Source: Pseudoxanthomonas sp.
Lineage (GTDB): Bacteria; Pseudomonadota; Gammaproteobacteria; Xanthomonadales; Xanthomonadaceae
DNA length: 64,000 nt
NCBI RefSeq assembly: GCF_035999195.1
Contig: NZ_DASYGY010000001.1
Location: 1 to 64,000 of the forward strand
Direction of reading: 5' to 3'
The position numbers and the translations under genes were made by a program. Below are positions 8,220-19,106 of the stretch, piece after piece (the stretch's first letter is position 1; every line of letters starts with the position of its first letter). The notes beneath the pieces were generated by a model, which saw only the letters and a program-made list of their open reading frames with translations, had not been told where the DNA came from and did not search any database.

Positions 8220-8981
8220 ATGACCGATTTCATCGTCGCCATTCCCGCCCGCTACGCCGCCTCCCGCCTGCCCGGCAAGCCGTTGCGGCTGCTGGGCGGC
8301 ACGCCGCTGGTGGTGCACGTGGCGCGCCGGGCCCTCGCCGCCGGTGCGCGCGAGGTGTGGGTGGCCACCGACGACGCACGGATCCGCGAGGTCCTGCAGG
8401 GCACCGGCGTGCAGGTGGCGATGACCTCCGAACGGCATGCGTCCGGCAGCGACCGCCTGGCCGAGTGCGCGGACATCGCCGGCTGGCCCGACGATACGCT
8501 GGTGGTGAACCTGCAGGGCGACGAACCGTTCGCGCCCCCGGCCGGCATCCGCGCCGTCGCCGAGACGCTGGCGGCCAGTGGCGCGGCCATGGCGACGCTG
8601 GCCGTGCCCGTGGAGGACGCGGCCACGCTGTTCGATCCCAACGCCGTCAAGCTGGTGCGTGCCGCGAACGGCGACGCGCTGTACTTCAGCCGCGCGCCGA
8701 TCCCGTGGCACCGCGACGCGTTCGCGCAGTCGCGCGACGTGCTGCCACCGGGACAGTGGCTGCGGCATATCGGCATCTATGCGTACCGGGCCGGGTTCCT
8801 GCGCCGGTTCTCCGCCTTGCCGCCGGGACGACTGGAGCAGGTGGAATCGCTGGAACAGTTGCGGGTGCTGGAAGCCGGCCACCGCATCGCCGTGGCGTTG
8901 ACGCCGGAACCGTTCCCGCCGGGCGTCGACACGCCCGAGGACCTGGCCCGCGCCGAGGCGATCCTGCAGGCGCAGGCATGA
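8220..8981 (+). CDS. kdsB: 3-deoxy-manno-octulosonate cytidylyltransferase (CMP-Kdo synthetase)
   Basis: Activates Kdo as CMP-Kdo for the lipopolysaccharide inner core; 253 residues. The N-terminus IPARYAASRLPGKPLRLLGG is the nucleotide-binding signature, with later MTSERHASGSDRLAE, VVNLQGDEPF and the C-terminal EQVESLEQLRVLEAGHRI. ATG at 8220 is chosen because the conserved region begins at its second codon. Its stop overlaps the next start as ATGA. Confidence 0.96.
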   Translation: MTDFIVAIPARYAASRLPGKPLRLLGGTPLVVHVARRALAAGAREVWVATDDARIREVLQGTGVQVAMTSERHASGSDRLAECADIAGWPDDTLVVNLQGDEPFAPPAGIRAVAETLAASGAAMATLAVPVEDAATLFDPNAVKLVRAANGDALYFSRAPIPWHRDAFAQSRDVLPPGQWLRHIGIYAYRAGFLRRFSALPPGRLEQVESLEQLRVLEAGHRIAVALTPEPFPPGVDTPEDLARAEAILQAQA

Positions 8982-9442
8982 AGCTGCTGGTGGTCTGCCT
9001 GGGCAACATCTGCCGCTCGCCGATGGCCGAAGGCGCGCTGCGGGCGCGGCTGGCGTCTTCGCCGCTGGCCGGGCGCGTGCACGTGGACTCGGCGGGCACC
9101 GGGGGCTGGCATGCCGGCGAACCGCCGGACCGGCGTGCCATCGCATGTGCGCGGGGGCAGGGCGTCGATATCGGTGGGCAGCGGGCGCGCCAGTTGACGA
9201 GGGAGGATTTCGACGCGTTCGACTGGATCCTGTGCGCCGACCGCGCCAATATCCGCGATGTCCTGCGCATCGCGCCGTCGGCGCGACGCGACCGGGTGGC
9301 GCTGCTGCTGGACTGGGCGGGCGTGCAGGCCGACGGCGAGATTCCCGACCCTTACACGGGCGGACCGGAGGACTTCGCGCGGGTCTGGCGACTGGTCGAT
9401 TCGGCCGCACAGGCGGTCGTGGCGCGGCTCGTCGCCGGTTGA
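8978..9442 (+). CDS. Low-molecular-weight protein tyrosine phosphatase
   Basis: A 154-residue phosphatase. The P-loop C7-LGNIC-R13-S (CX5R) is at the N-terminus and the general-acid loop DPYTGG is near residue 119. Homologues act on tyrosine-phosphorylated proteins, often exopolysaccharide kinases, but no capsule genes are nearby and the substrate is unknown. It overlaps kdsB by 4 nt and belongs to the same operon. Confidence 0.92.
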   Translation: MKLLVVCLGNICRSPMAEGALRARLASSPLAGRVHVDSAGTGGWHAGEPPDRRAIACARGQGVDIGGQRARQLTREDFDAFDWILCADRANIRDVLRIAPSARRDRVALLLDWAGVQADGEIPDPYTGGPEDFARVWRLVDSAAQAVVARLVAG

Positions 9443-9473
9443 GATTGGGGCATAATCAGGGAGGATGACGCAC

Positions 9474-10889
9474 ATGACTCTGGCACCCGAACTGCCGCGC
9501 GGCCTGCAATGGCTCAACGCGCCCGCGACCACGCTGCACGAGCAGCGGGGACGCATCGTCGCGCTGGCCTTCGTCAACAGCGCGTCCGCGTGGTGCGCGC
9601 AGCGGCTCAACGACCTGGCGATGCTGCAGGCCCGCTACGTCGGTCGGCTGCAGGCGCTGGTCATCCACGTGCCGCGTTTCGACAGCGAACGCGATCCGCG
9701 GGCTGCGTTGAAGCGCCTGCGCCGGCACGGGCTGGCGCTGCCGCTGGCGCACGATGCCGACTGGGTGGCGTGGCAGCGCTTCGGGGTGGACTGCTGGCCG
9801 ACGGTGCTGCTGATCGACGGTGAAGGCAACGTGCAGCACCGCGCGCCCGGTGCCGAGGGACTGGCGGACTTGGAGCGGCAGGTGGCGCGCCTGTGCGACG
9901 GCCTGCACGAGCCGCCGGACGACGACCTGGGCGCGTTCCGCGAGATGCATCCGGAACCCCGCATGCCGCTGTGCTTCCCGACCGGGCTGGTCGCCACACC
10001 CGACCGCCTGTTCGTCGCCGACAGCGGCCACCATCGCGTGCTGGAGTGCAATCATCATGGCCGGGTGATCCGGCAGTTCGGCATGGGCACGCCGGATTTC
10101 GCCGACGGCGAGCTGAACCATGCGGCCTTCCGCCGCCCGCAGGGCCTGGCGCTGGTGCGCGAATCCCTTTACGTGGCGGACACCGGAAACCACGCCCTGC
10201 GCCGTGTCAACCTGCCGACCAGCACGGTGGACACGCTGTGCGGCAACGGCCGTGCGGGCGAACCGACCGAGGGTGTGGTCGGCGCCCCGCGTGACGTGGC
10301 GCTCAACCAGCCGCAGGCGCTGGTGGTCAACAACAACCAGATCTTCCTGGCGATGGCCGGCGACAACCGGGTCTGGAGCTACGACCTGGGCACACGCGAG
10401 ATCCGCGCACGGGCCGGCGCCGGGCATCTCGACGTCCGCGACGGTGCCGGTCCGATGGCGGCGTTCGCGCAGCCGGCCAGCCTGGCCACCACGCTGCAGA
10501 CGCTCTACGTGTGCGATGCGGTCGGTTCGGCGGTGCGTTCGCTGCAACTGCGTGGCGACGTGGTGCAGACCCTGCTCGGACAGGGCGCCTGGAGTTTCGG
10601 CGATGCCGACGGTCCGCGCGACCGTGCCCGCTTGCAGCATCCGCAGGCGGTGGCGCTGAGCCCCGATTCCCCGGTCATGTGGATCGCCGACACCGGCAAC
10701 GGCACGCTGCGCACGCTGCGTCTGGGTGGCGGAGAGCTGACCACCGTCGCGTTGTCGCGCACGCTGCACGGTCCGGCCGGCCTGTCGGTGGCCGCGGGTG
10801 CGGTGTGGATCGCCGAGACCGATGCCCACGCGGTGCTGCGCTACGATATCGCGACCGGCGAACTGAGCCACGTTCCGATCGACGAATGA
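9474..10889 (+). CDS. Thioredoxin-like/NHL-repeat protein (NHLRC2-like)
   Basis: A protein of 471 residues with a thioredoxin-fold N-terminal part (about 1-140) and a beta-propeller of NHL repeats. Repeats are visible as GLVATPDRLFVADSGHHRVLE, ALVRESLYVADTGNHALRRV and MWIADTGNGTLRTLRL. The thioredoxin part lacks a CxxC pair (only one Cys, AWCAQR), so it is probably not a redox enzyme. ATG 9474 is preferred to the in-frame ATG at 9465 because GGGAGG ends directly before the first and 9 nt before the second. It overlaps uvrC by 4 nt. Role unknown. Confidence 0.85.
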   Translation: MTLAPELPRGLQWLNAPATTLHEQRGRIVALAFVNSASAWCAQRLNDLAMLQARYVGRLQALVIHVPRFDSERDPRAALKRLRRHGLALPLAHDADWVAWQRFGVDCWPTVLLIDGEGNVQHRAPGAEGLADLERQVARLCDGLHEPPDDDLGAFREMHPEPRMPLCFPTGLVATPDRLFVADSGHHRVLECNHHGRVIRQFGMGTPDFADGELNHAAFRRPQGLALVRESLYVADTGNHALRRVNLPTSTVDTLCGNGRAGEPTEGVVGAPRDVALNQPQALVVNNNQIFLAMAGDNRVWSYDLGTREIRARAGAGHLDVRDGAGPMAAFAQPASLATTLQTLYVCDAVGSAVRSLQLRGDVVQTLLGQGAWSFGDADGPRDRARLQHPQAVALSPDSPVMWIADTGNGTLRTLRLGGGELTTVALSRTLHGPAGLSVAAGAVWIAETDAHAVLRYDIATGELSHVPIDE

Positions 10890-12733
10890 GCGGCAGTCCC
10901 CAGGCGGCATTCGACGGCAAGGCCTTCGCGGCCGGGCTGAGCACCGCGCCAGGCGTGTACCGCATGTACGCCGCCGACGACGCGCTGCTGTACGTCGGCA
11001 AGGCTGGCGCCCTGCGCAAGCGCGTGGGAAGTTATTTCACCAGCTCGCCGAAATCGCCACGCATCCTGTCGATGCTGTCGCAGGTGGCGCGGATGGACGT
11101 GACGGTCACCCGCACCGAGGCCGAGGCGCTGCTGCTGGAGAACCAGCTGATCAAGTCGCTGACGCCGCGCTACAACGTGCTGCTGCGCGACGACAAGAGC
11201 TACCCCTACGTGCTGCTCACCCGCGAGGAATGGCCGCGGATCGCCTTCCATCGCGGTGCGCGCGCCGTGCCGGGCCGGTACTTCGGCCCGTATCCCGGGG
11301 CCGGCGCCGTGCGCGAGACGCTGAACCTGATGCAGAAGCTCTTCCGCATCCGCAACTGCGAGGACAGCGTGTTCCGCAACCGGTCGCGGCCGTGCCTGCA
11401 GTACCAGATCGGGCGCTGCAGCGCGCCGTGCGTGGGGCTGGTGTCGGAGGCGGATTACACGGAGGCGGTACGGCGTGCCTCGCTGTTCCTGGACGGGCGC
11501 AGCGACGAGCTGACGCGCGAACTCGGCAGCGCGATGGAACAGGCCGCCGCGAACCTGGAGTTTGAGCAGGCCGCGCGGCTGCGCGACCTGGTGGCGTCGA
11601 TCCGCACGCTGCAGGCGCGCCAGTACGTGGACGGCCACGCCGCCGACCTCGACGTGCTGGCCTGCGCGATGCAGGGCAGCCAGGCCTGCGTGCTGCTGCT
11701 CGCGTTCCGCGACGGCCGCAACCTGGGCACGCGCACCTTCTTCCCCAAGACCAACGGCGAGGATTCGGCCGAAGAAGTCCTGGGCGCCTTCGTGTCGCAG
11801 TACTACGCCGAACAGCCGGCGCCGCAGGAAATCGTGCTGGACCGCGAGATTCCCGAAGCCGAACTGATCGAACATGCCCTGACCGCAGCCGCAGGGCGGA
11901 AGGTCCAGCTGAAGTGGAGCGTCCGCAGCGAGCGTGCCGGCTATCTTGACCTGGCGAAGCGCAACGCCGAGATCGCCCTGGTCACCGAACTGGGCAGCCG
12001 CAATGCACAGACGGCGCGCAGCCAGGCGTTGAAGGAACTGCTGGGCCTGCCCGAGGTGGCCAGGCGCATCGAGTGCTTCGACATCAGCCATACCATGGGC
12101 GAGGCGACCGTGGCATCGTGCGTGGTGTTCGACGCCAACGGTGCCGTGCGCTCGCAGTACCGCCGCTACAACATCACCGGCATCACGCCGGGCGACGACT
12201 TCGCCGCCATGCACCAGGCGATCGAACGGCGTTTCCGGCGCGCGGTGGAGGAGGGCGGCGTGTTGCCCGACGTGCTGCTGATCGACGGTGGCGCGGGGCA
12301 ACTCGCGCAGGCACAGGCCGCGCTGGCGGACCTGGGCGTGGATGGCGTGACCCTGGTCGGCGTGGCCAAGGGCGTCGAGCGCCGGGCCGGCCACGAAACG
12401 CTGGTCCTGCCCGATGGCCGTGAACTGCGGCCGGGCGCGGCGTCGCCGGCGCTGCAGCTGATCCAGCAGGTGCGCGACGAAGCGCACCGGTTCGCCATCA
12501 CCGGCCATCGCGGCAAGCGGCAGAAGGCACGCATGACCAGCAAGCTGGAGGACATCCCCGGCATCGGCCCGCGCCGACGCGCGAGCCTGCTCAAGCACTT
12601 CGGCGGACTGGCGGGCCTGAAGGCGGCTGGTGCCGACGAGATCGCCCGCGTCGATGGTGTGAACGCCGCACTGGCCGAGCGAATCTACGCTAACCTGCAC
12701 GGGCTGCCGTCCCCCGAGGCAGGAAACGAGTAA
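10886..12733 (+). CDS. uvrC: UvrABC excision nuclease subunit C
   Basis: Makes both incisions in nucleotide excision repair; 615 residues. The N-terminal GIY-YIG domain (GVYRMY...LYVGKAGALRKRV, about 20-45) makes the 3' cut. The UVR motif (LEFEQAARLRDLVASI, about 212-230) binds UvrB. The RNase H-like domain (RIECFDISHTMGEATVASCVVF, from about 394) makes the 5' cut, and a helix-hairpin-helix pair lies at the C-terminus (LEDIPGIGPRRRASLLKHFGG). ATG overlaps the preceding stop (ATGA). Followed by pgsA as in E. coli. Confidence 0.97.
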   Translation: MSGSPQAAFDGKAFAAGLSTAPGVYRMYAADDALLYVGKAGALRKRVGSYFTSSPKSPRILSMLSQVARMDVTVTRTEAEALLLENQLIKSLTPRYNVLLRDDKSYPYVLLTREEWPRIAFHRGARAVPGRYFGPYPGAGAVRETLNLMQKLFRIRNCEDSVFRNRSRPCLQYQIGRCSAPCVGLVSEADYTEAVRRASLFLDGRSDELTRELGSAMEQAAANLEFEQAARLRDLVASIRTLQARQYVDGHAADLDVLACAMQGSQACVLLLAFRDGRNLGTRTFFPKTNGEDSAEEVLGAFVSQYYAEQPAPQEIVLDREIPEAELIEHALTAAAGRKVQLKWSVRSERAGYLDLAKRNAEIALVTELGSRNAQTARSQALKELLGLPEVARRIECFDISHTMGEATVASCVVFDANGAVRSQYRRYNITGITPGDDFAAMHQAIERRFRRAVEEGGVLPDVLLIDGGAGQLAQAQAALADLGVDGVTLVGVAKGVERRAGHETLVLPDGRELRPGAASPALQLIQQVRDEAHRFAITGHRGKRQKARMTSKLEDIPGIGPRRRASLLKHFGGLAGLKAAGADEIARVDGVNAALAERIYANLHGLPSPEAGNE

Positions 12734-12740
12734 GCCTGCG

Positions 12741-13454
<714 letters not shown>

Positions 13455-13483
13455 GTTTTTCGTCCTGAGAGGGACGGTCCACC

Positions 13484-13510
13484 AAACCCCGTTCGCGGGG
13501 TTTTGTGTTG
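13484..13510 (+). terminator. Hairpin with U-rich tail between tRNA-Gly and tRNA-Cys
   Basis: AAACCCCG, loop TTCG, CGGGGTTT, then TTGTGTTG. The UUCG tetraloop on a GC-rich stem and the following T-rich run fit an intrinsic terminator or attenuator, 29 nt after tRNA-Gly. Confidence 0.6.
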
Positions 13511-13577
13511 TAGGGCGTCTTGAAAACGCGTCCTGATTGCGCCAGTCTGGCGCGGTGGCAGATGTCGGTACAGGTTG

Positions 13578-13651
13578 GGCCTCGTGGCAGAGTGGTGATG
13601 CACCGGATTGCAAATCCGTTTACAGCGGTTCGATTCCGCTCGAGGCCTCCA
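13578..13651 (+). tRNA. tRNA-Cys(GCA)
   Basis: A 74-nt cloverleaf: acceptor GGCCTCG/CGAGGCC, anticodon stem-loop GGATTGCAAATCC with anticodon GCA, T arm AGCGGTTCGATTCCGCT and encoded CCA. A 15-nt perfect palindrome (13539-13553) lies 24 nt upstream. Confidence 0.97.
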
Positions 13652-13682
13652 CAGCAAGACCGGTGATGCGCGCATCGCCAAT

Positions 13683-13758
<76 letters not shown>

Positions 13759-13869
13759 TACACGCTCCTCGCGAGCACGCACGAAGTCCCGCTCGCGGGG
13801 CTTCGCCGTTTCCGCATGGAGGACGGCGCCGCTTTCCAAGGGCGCACGACTGAGGCAGGCTATCCCCGG

Positions 13870-13956
13870 GCCCGGATGGCGAAACTGGTAGACGCATCGG
13901 ACTTAAAATCCGCCGGCCGCAAGGCCATGCCGGTTCGATTCCGGCTCCGGGCACCA
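13870..13956 (+). tRNA. tRNA-Leu(TAA)
   Basis: An 87-nt type-II tRNA with acceptor GCCCGGA/TCCGGGC, anticodon loop CTTAAAA (TAA), a long variable arm (CCGGCCGCAAGGCCATG), T arm GCCGGTTCGATTCCGGC and encoded CCA. Corresponds to E. coli leuZ. Confidence 0.97.
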
Positions 13957-13972
13957 CCCCCGCGTTGCCGCT

Positions 13973-14119
13973 TCAGCGCTTCGGCTTTCCCTCTTCCTCG
14001 CGCACCTTGCGGCGCACGAACAGCGCCACGAAGACGCCGACCCCCACCATGACGATGCTGCCGCCGATGGCCAGCCAGCCGACGGGTTCCATGAGGATCT
14101 CGCGCAGGATCGGATGCAT
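13973..14119 (-). CDS. Small single-span membrane protein (48 aa)
   Basis: Starts MHPILREILMEPVG, then one hydrophobic segment (WLAIGGSIVMVGVGVFVALF) and a basic tail RRKVREEEGKPKR. A good ribosome binding site (GGAGAG) is present on the minus strand upstream of ATG 14119. It converges on tRNA-Leu, 16 nt away. No family or function recognised. Confidence 0.7.
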   Translation of the reverse strand: MHPILREILMEPVGWLAIGGSIVMVGVGVFVALFVRRKVREEEGKPKR

Positions 14120-14277
14120 GTGGTGTTCTCTCCGGTGGTGGTGGCGCCACCGTCGCACCGTGCCGCATCGCGGGCATTGATCCGGATCAACCCTGCCGTC
14201 GCGCGCCTTGGCGCCTGCGGCATGCCGCCGCAGCGCATCGCTTAGAATCGACGCTGGCCCACGGGAGACTGCCGCCG

Positions 14278-15900
14278 ATGCAGCGTTACCTTGCCTATGC
14301 CAGCAGCATCGCGCTGGCCCTTGCCTCGATGTGGTTGGCGCTGGCGTGGCCGGCGGCGTGGTGGGGTGTCGCGGTGTTCGGCGCGCTGGCATTGCTCGGA
14401 ACGTGGGACATGCTCCAGACCCGCAGCACGCTGCGCCGCAACTATCCGGTGCTGGCGCACTTCCGCTACGGGCTGGAATCGGTCGGGCCGGAGATCCGCC
14501 AGTACTTCATCGAAGGCGATACGGCGGAGGTGCCGTTCTCGCGGCAGCAGCGTGCGCTGGTGTACCAGCGCGCGAAGGGCGTCAGCGACGTGGTGCCGTT
14601 CGGCAGCCAGCAGAATGTGTATGGCGTGGACTACGAGTGGATCAACCACTCGATGGCGCCGACGCACGTGGATTCGCACGACTTTCGCGTGGTGATCGGT
14701 GCGAACACCGCACAGCCGTACTCGGCCAGCGTGTTCAACATCTCGGCGATGAGCTTCGGCTCGCTTTCGGCCAACGCGGTGCGCGCACTCAACGAAGGTG
14801 CGCGGCGCGGCAACTTCTACCACGACACCGGCGAGGGCTCGATCTCGGCCTACCACCGCGAGAAGGGCGGCGACCTGGTCTGGGAAATCGGCTCCGGCTA
14901 CTTCGGTTGCCGCGACGAGCAGGGTCGCTTCAGCGAAGCGCGCTTCGTCGAGAACGCGCAGTCGCCGCAGGTGAAGATGATCGAACTGAAGCTGTCCCAG
15001 GGCGCCAAGCCGGGGCACGGCGGTGTACTGCCGGCGGCGAAGGTCAGCGCCGAGATCGCCGCCACCCGTGGCGTGCCGATGGGGCACGACTGCGTGTCGC
15101 CGGCGAAGCACTCCGCATTTTCCACGCCAGTGGAACTGCTGCAGTTCATCGCACGGCTGCGGGAACTGTCGGGCGGCAAGCCGACCGGCTTCAAGCTGGC
15201 GATCGGGCACCCGTGGGAATGGTTCGGCATCGCCAAGGCCATGCACGAGACCGGGCTGCTGCCGGATTTCATCGTGGTGGACGGTGCGGAGGGCGGCACG
15301 GGTGCCGCGCCGGCCGAGTTCATCGACCACGTGGGCGTGCCGATGCACGAAGCGCTGCTGCTGGTCCACAACACGCTGGTCGGGCTGAACCTGCGCATCC
15401 GCATCCGCATCGGCGCGGCCGGCCGGATCATCAGCGGCTTCGACATCGCCCGCACCATGGCGATGGGTGCCGACTGGTGCAATGCGGGCCGCGGTTTCAT
15501 GTTCGCCCTGGGCTGCATCCAGGCGCAGAGCTGCCACAACGACCGCTGCCCGACCGGCGTCGCCACGCAGGATCCCAGGCGCTGGAAACACCTGGACGTG
15601 GCCGACAAGTCGGTGCGCGTGCAGCAGTTCCACGACAACACGCTCAAGGCGCTGCGCGACATGCTGTGCGCGGCGGGGCTGGAGCATCCGCAGCAGTTGG
15701 GGCCGGAGCACATCCTGCGGCGGGTGTCGCCGATCGAGGTGCGTTCGCTGGCGGCGCTGTACAAGTTCCTGGCACCGGGCGAGCTGCTGCACGGCACGCC
15801 GACGCATGCGGTGTTCCGCGACTTCTGGCCGGATGCGCGCAGCGACTGCTTCGCGCCGCCGCGCCGGGTCAGTTCGCTGTGCGATACCAAGGACCGGTGA
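14278..15900 (+). CDS. FMN-binding glutamate synthase family protein
   Basis: A 540-residue protein with two N-terminal membrane helices (about 5-45) and an FMN/Fe-S synthase domain like the central part of GltB. Seen: FNISAMSFGSLS, VDGAEGGTGAAPAEF, and a cysteine cluster GCIQAQSCHNDRCPTGVATQD that would hold an iron-sulfur centre. The amidotransferase domain of true glutamate synthase is missing and no small subunit is nearby, so the substrate and electron donor are unknown. GGAGA is upstream of ATG 14278. Confidence 0.9.
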   Translation: MQRYLAYASSIALALASMWLALAWPAAWWGVAVFGALALLGTWDMLQTRSTLRRNYPVLAHFRYGLESVGPEIRQYFIEGDTAEVPFSRQQRALVYQRAKGVSDVVPFGSQQNVYGVDYEWINHSMAPTHVDSHDFRVVIGANTAQPYSASVFNISAMSFGSLSANAVRALNEGARRGNFYHDTGEGSISAYHREKGGDLVWEIGSGYFGCRDEQGRFSEARFVENAQSPQVKMIELKLSQGAKPGHGGVLPAAKVSAEIAATRGVPMGHDCVSPAKHSAFSTPVELLQFIARLRELSGGKPTGFKLAIGHPWEWFGIAKAMHETGLLPDFIVVDGAEGGTGAAPAEFIDHVGVPMHEALLLVHNTLVGLNLRIRIRIGAAGRIISGFDIARTMAMGADWCNAGRGFMFALGCIQAQSCHNDRCPTGVATQDPRRWKHLDVADKSVRVQQFHDNTLKALRDMLCAAGLEHPQQLGPEHILRRVSPIEVRSLAALYKFLAPGELLHGTPTHAVFRDFWPDARSDCFAPPRRVSSLCDTKDR

Positions 15901-15960
15901 CCGGGCGGTGCGTTGACCGCTGCCCCGGTCCGCGGCTATGATTCGCGCCCCGACGATTTC

Positions 15961-16035
15961 GGGCGGTTAGCTCAGCGGTAGAGCACTGCTTTCACACGGC
16001 AGGGGTCACAAGTTCGAACCTTGTACCGCCCACCA
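15961..16035 (+). tRNA. tRNA-Val(CAC)
   Basis: A 75-nt cloverleaf: acceptor GGGCGGT/ACCGCCC, D arm GCTCAGCGGTAGAGC, anticodon loop TTCACAC (CAC), T arm ACAAGTTCGAACCTTGT and encoded CCA. Stands alone between the glutamate-synthase-like gene and gyrA. Confidence 0.97.
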
Positions 16036-16046
16036 GTTCCAGCGAA

Positions 16047-16075
16047 AAGCCCGGCCTTGGCCGGGCTTTTTCGCG
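16047..16075 (+). terminator. Intrinsic terminator after tRNA-Val
   Basis: AAGCCCGG, CCTTGG, CCGGGCTT followed by TTTCG; strong GC stem with a T-run 12 nt after the tRNA. Confidence 0.85.
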
Positions 16076-16325
16076 TCCGGAGGCCGGGGGCCCGTAGAGC
16101 GGCCGGCGGTGATGCGCACCGTCATCGGTCGCGGGTTCCGATCGATGGCATAAGTGCTTGTTTCTCGGGCCGAAACGGCCCGGTCACCGGGTCCGCTGTG
16201 GTACACTCGGCGCGCTGCAGAACCCGCCGGAATCCCCGCCTGTCGCTGCCTCGCCGGCCCACGCCGGCTAGGTCCGTTTTGGCCGCGATTCCGGCCCGAG
16301 ACAACCTGAGAAACACGGAACCCGA

Positions 16326-19016
<2,691 letters not shown>

Positions 19017-19106
19017 TGCCCAATCATCGAAGGCGTGCGGGAATGACCCCGCCGCTTTCGTTGTCGCGTTCTATACTGCCGGTACGACCACGGCAGGGAA
19101 TGGCAG

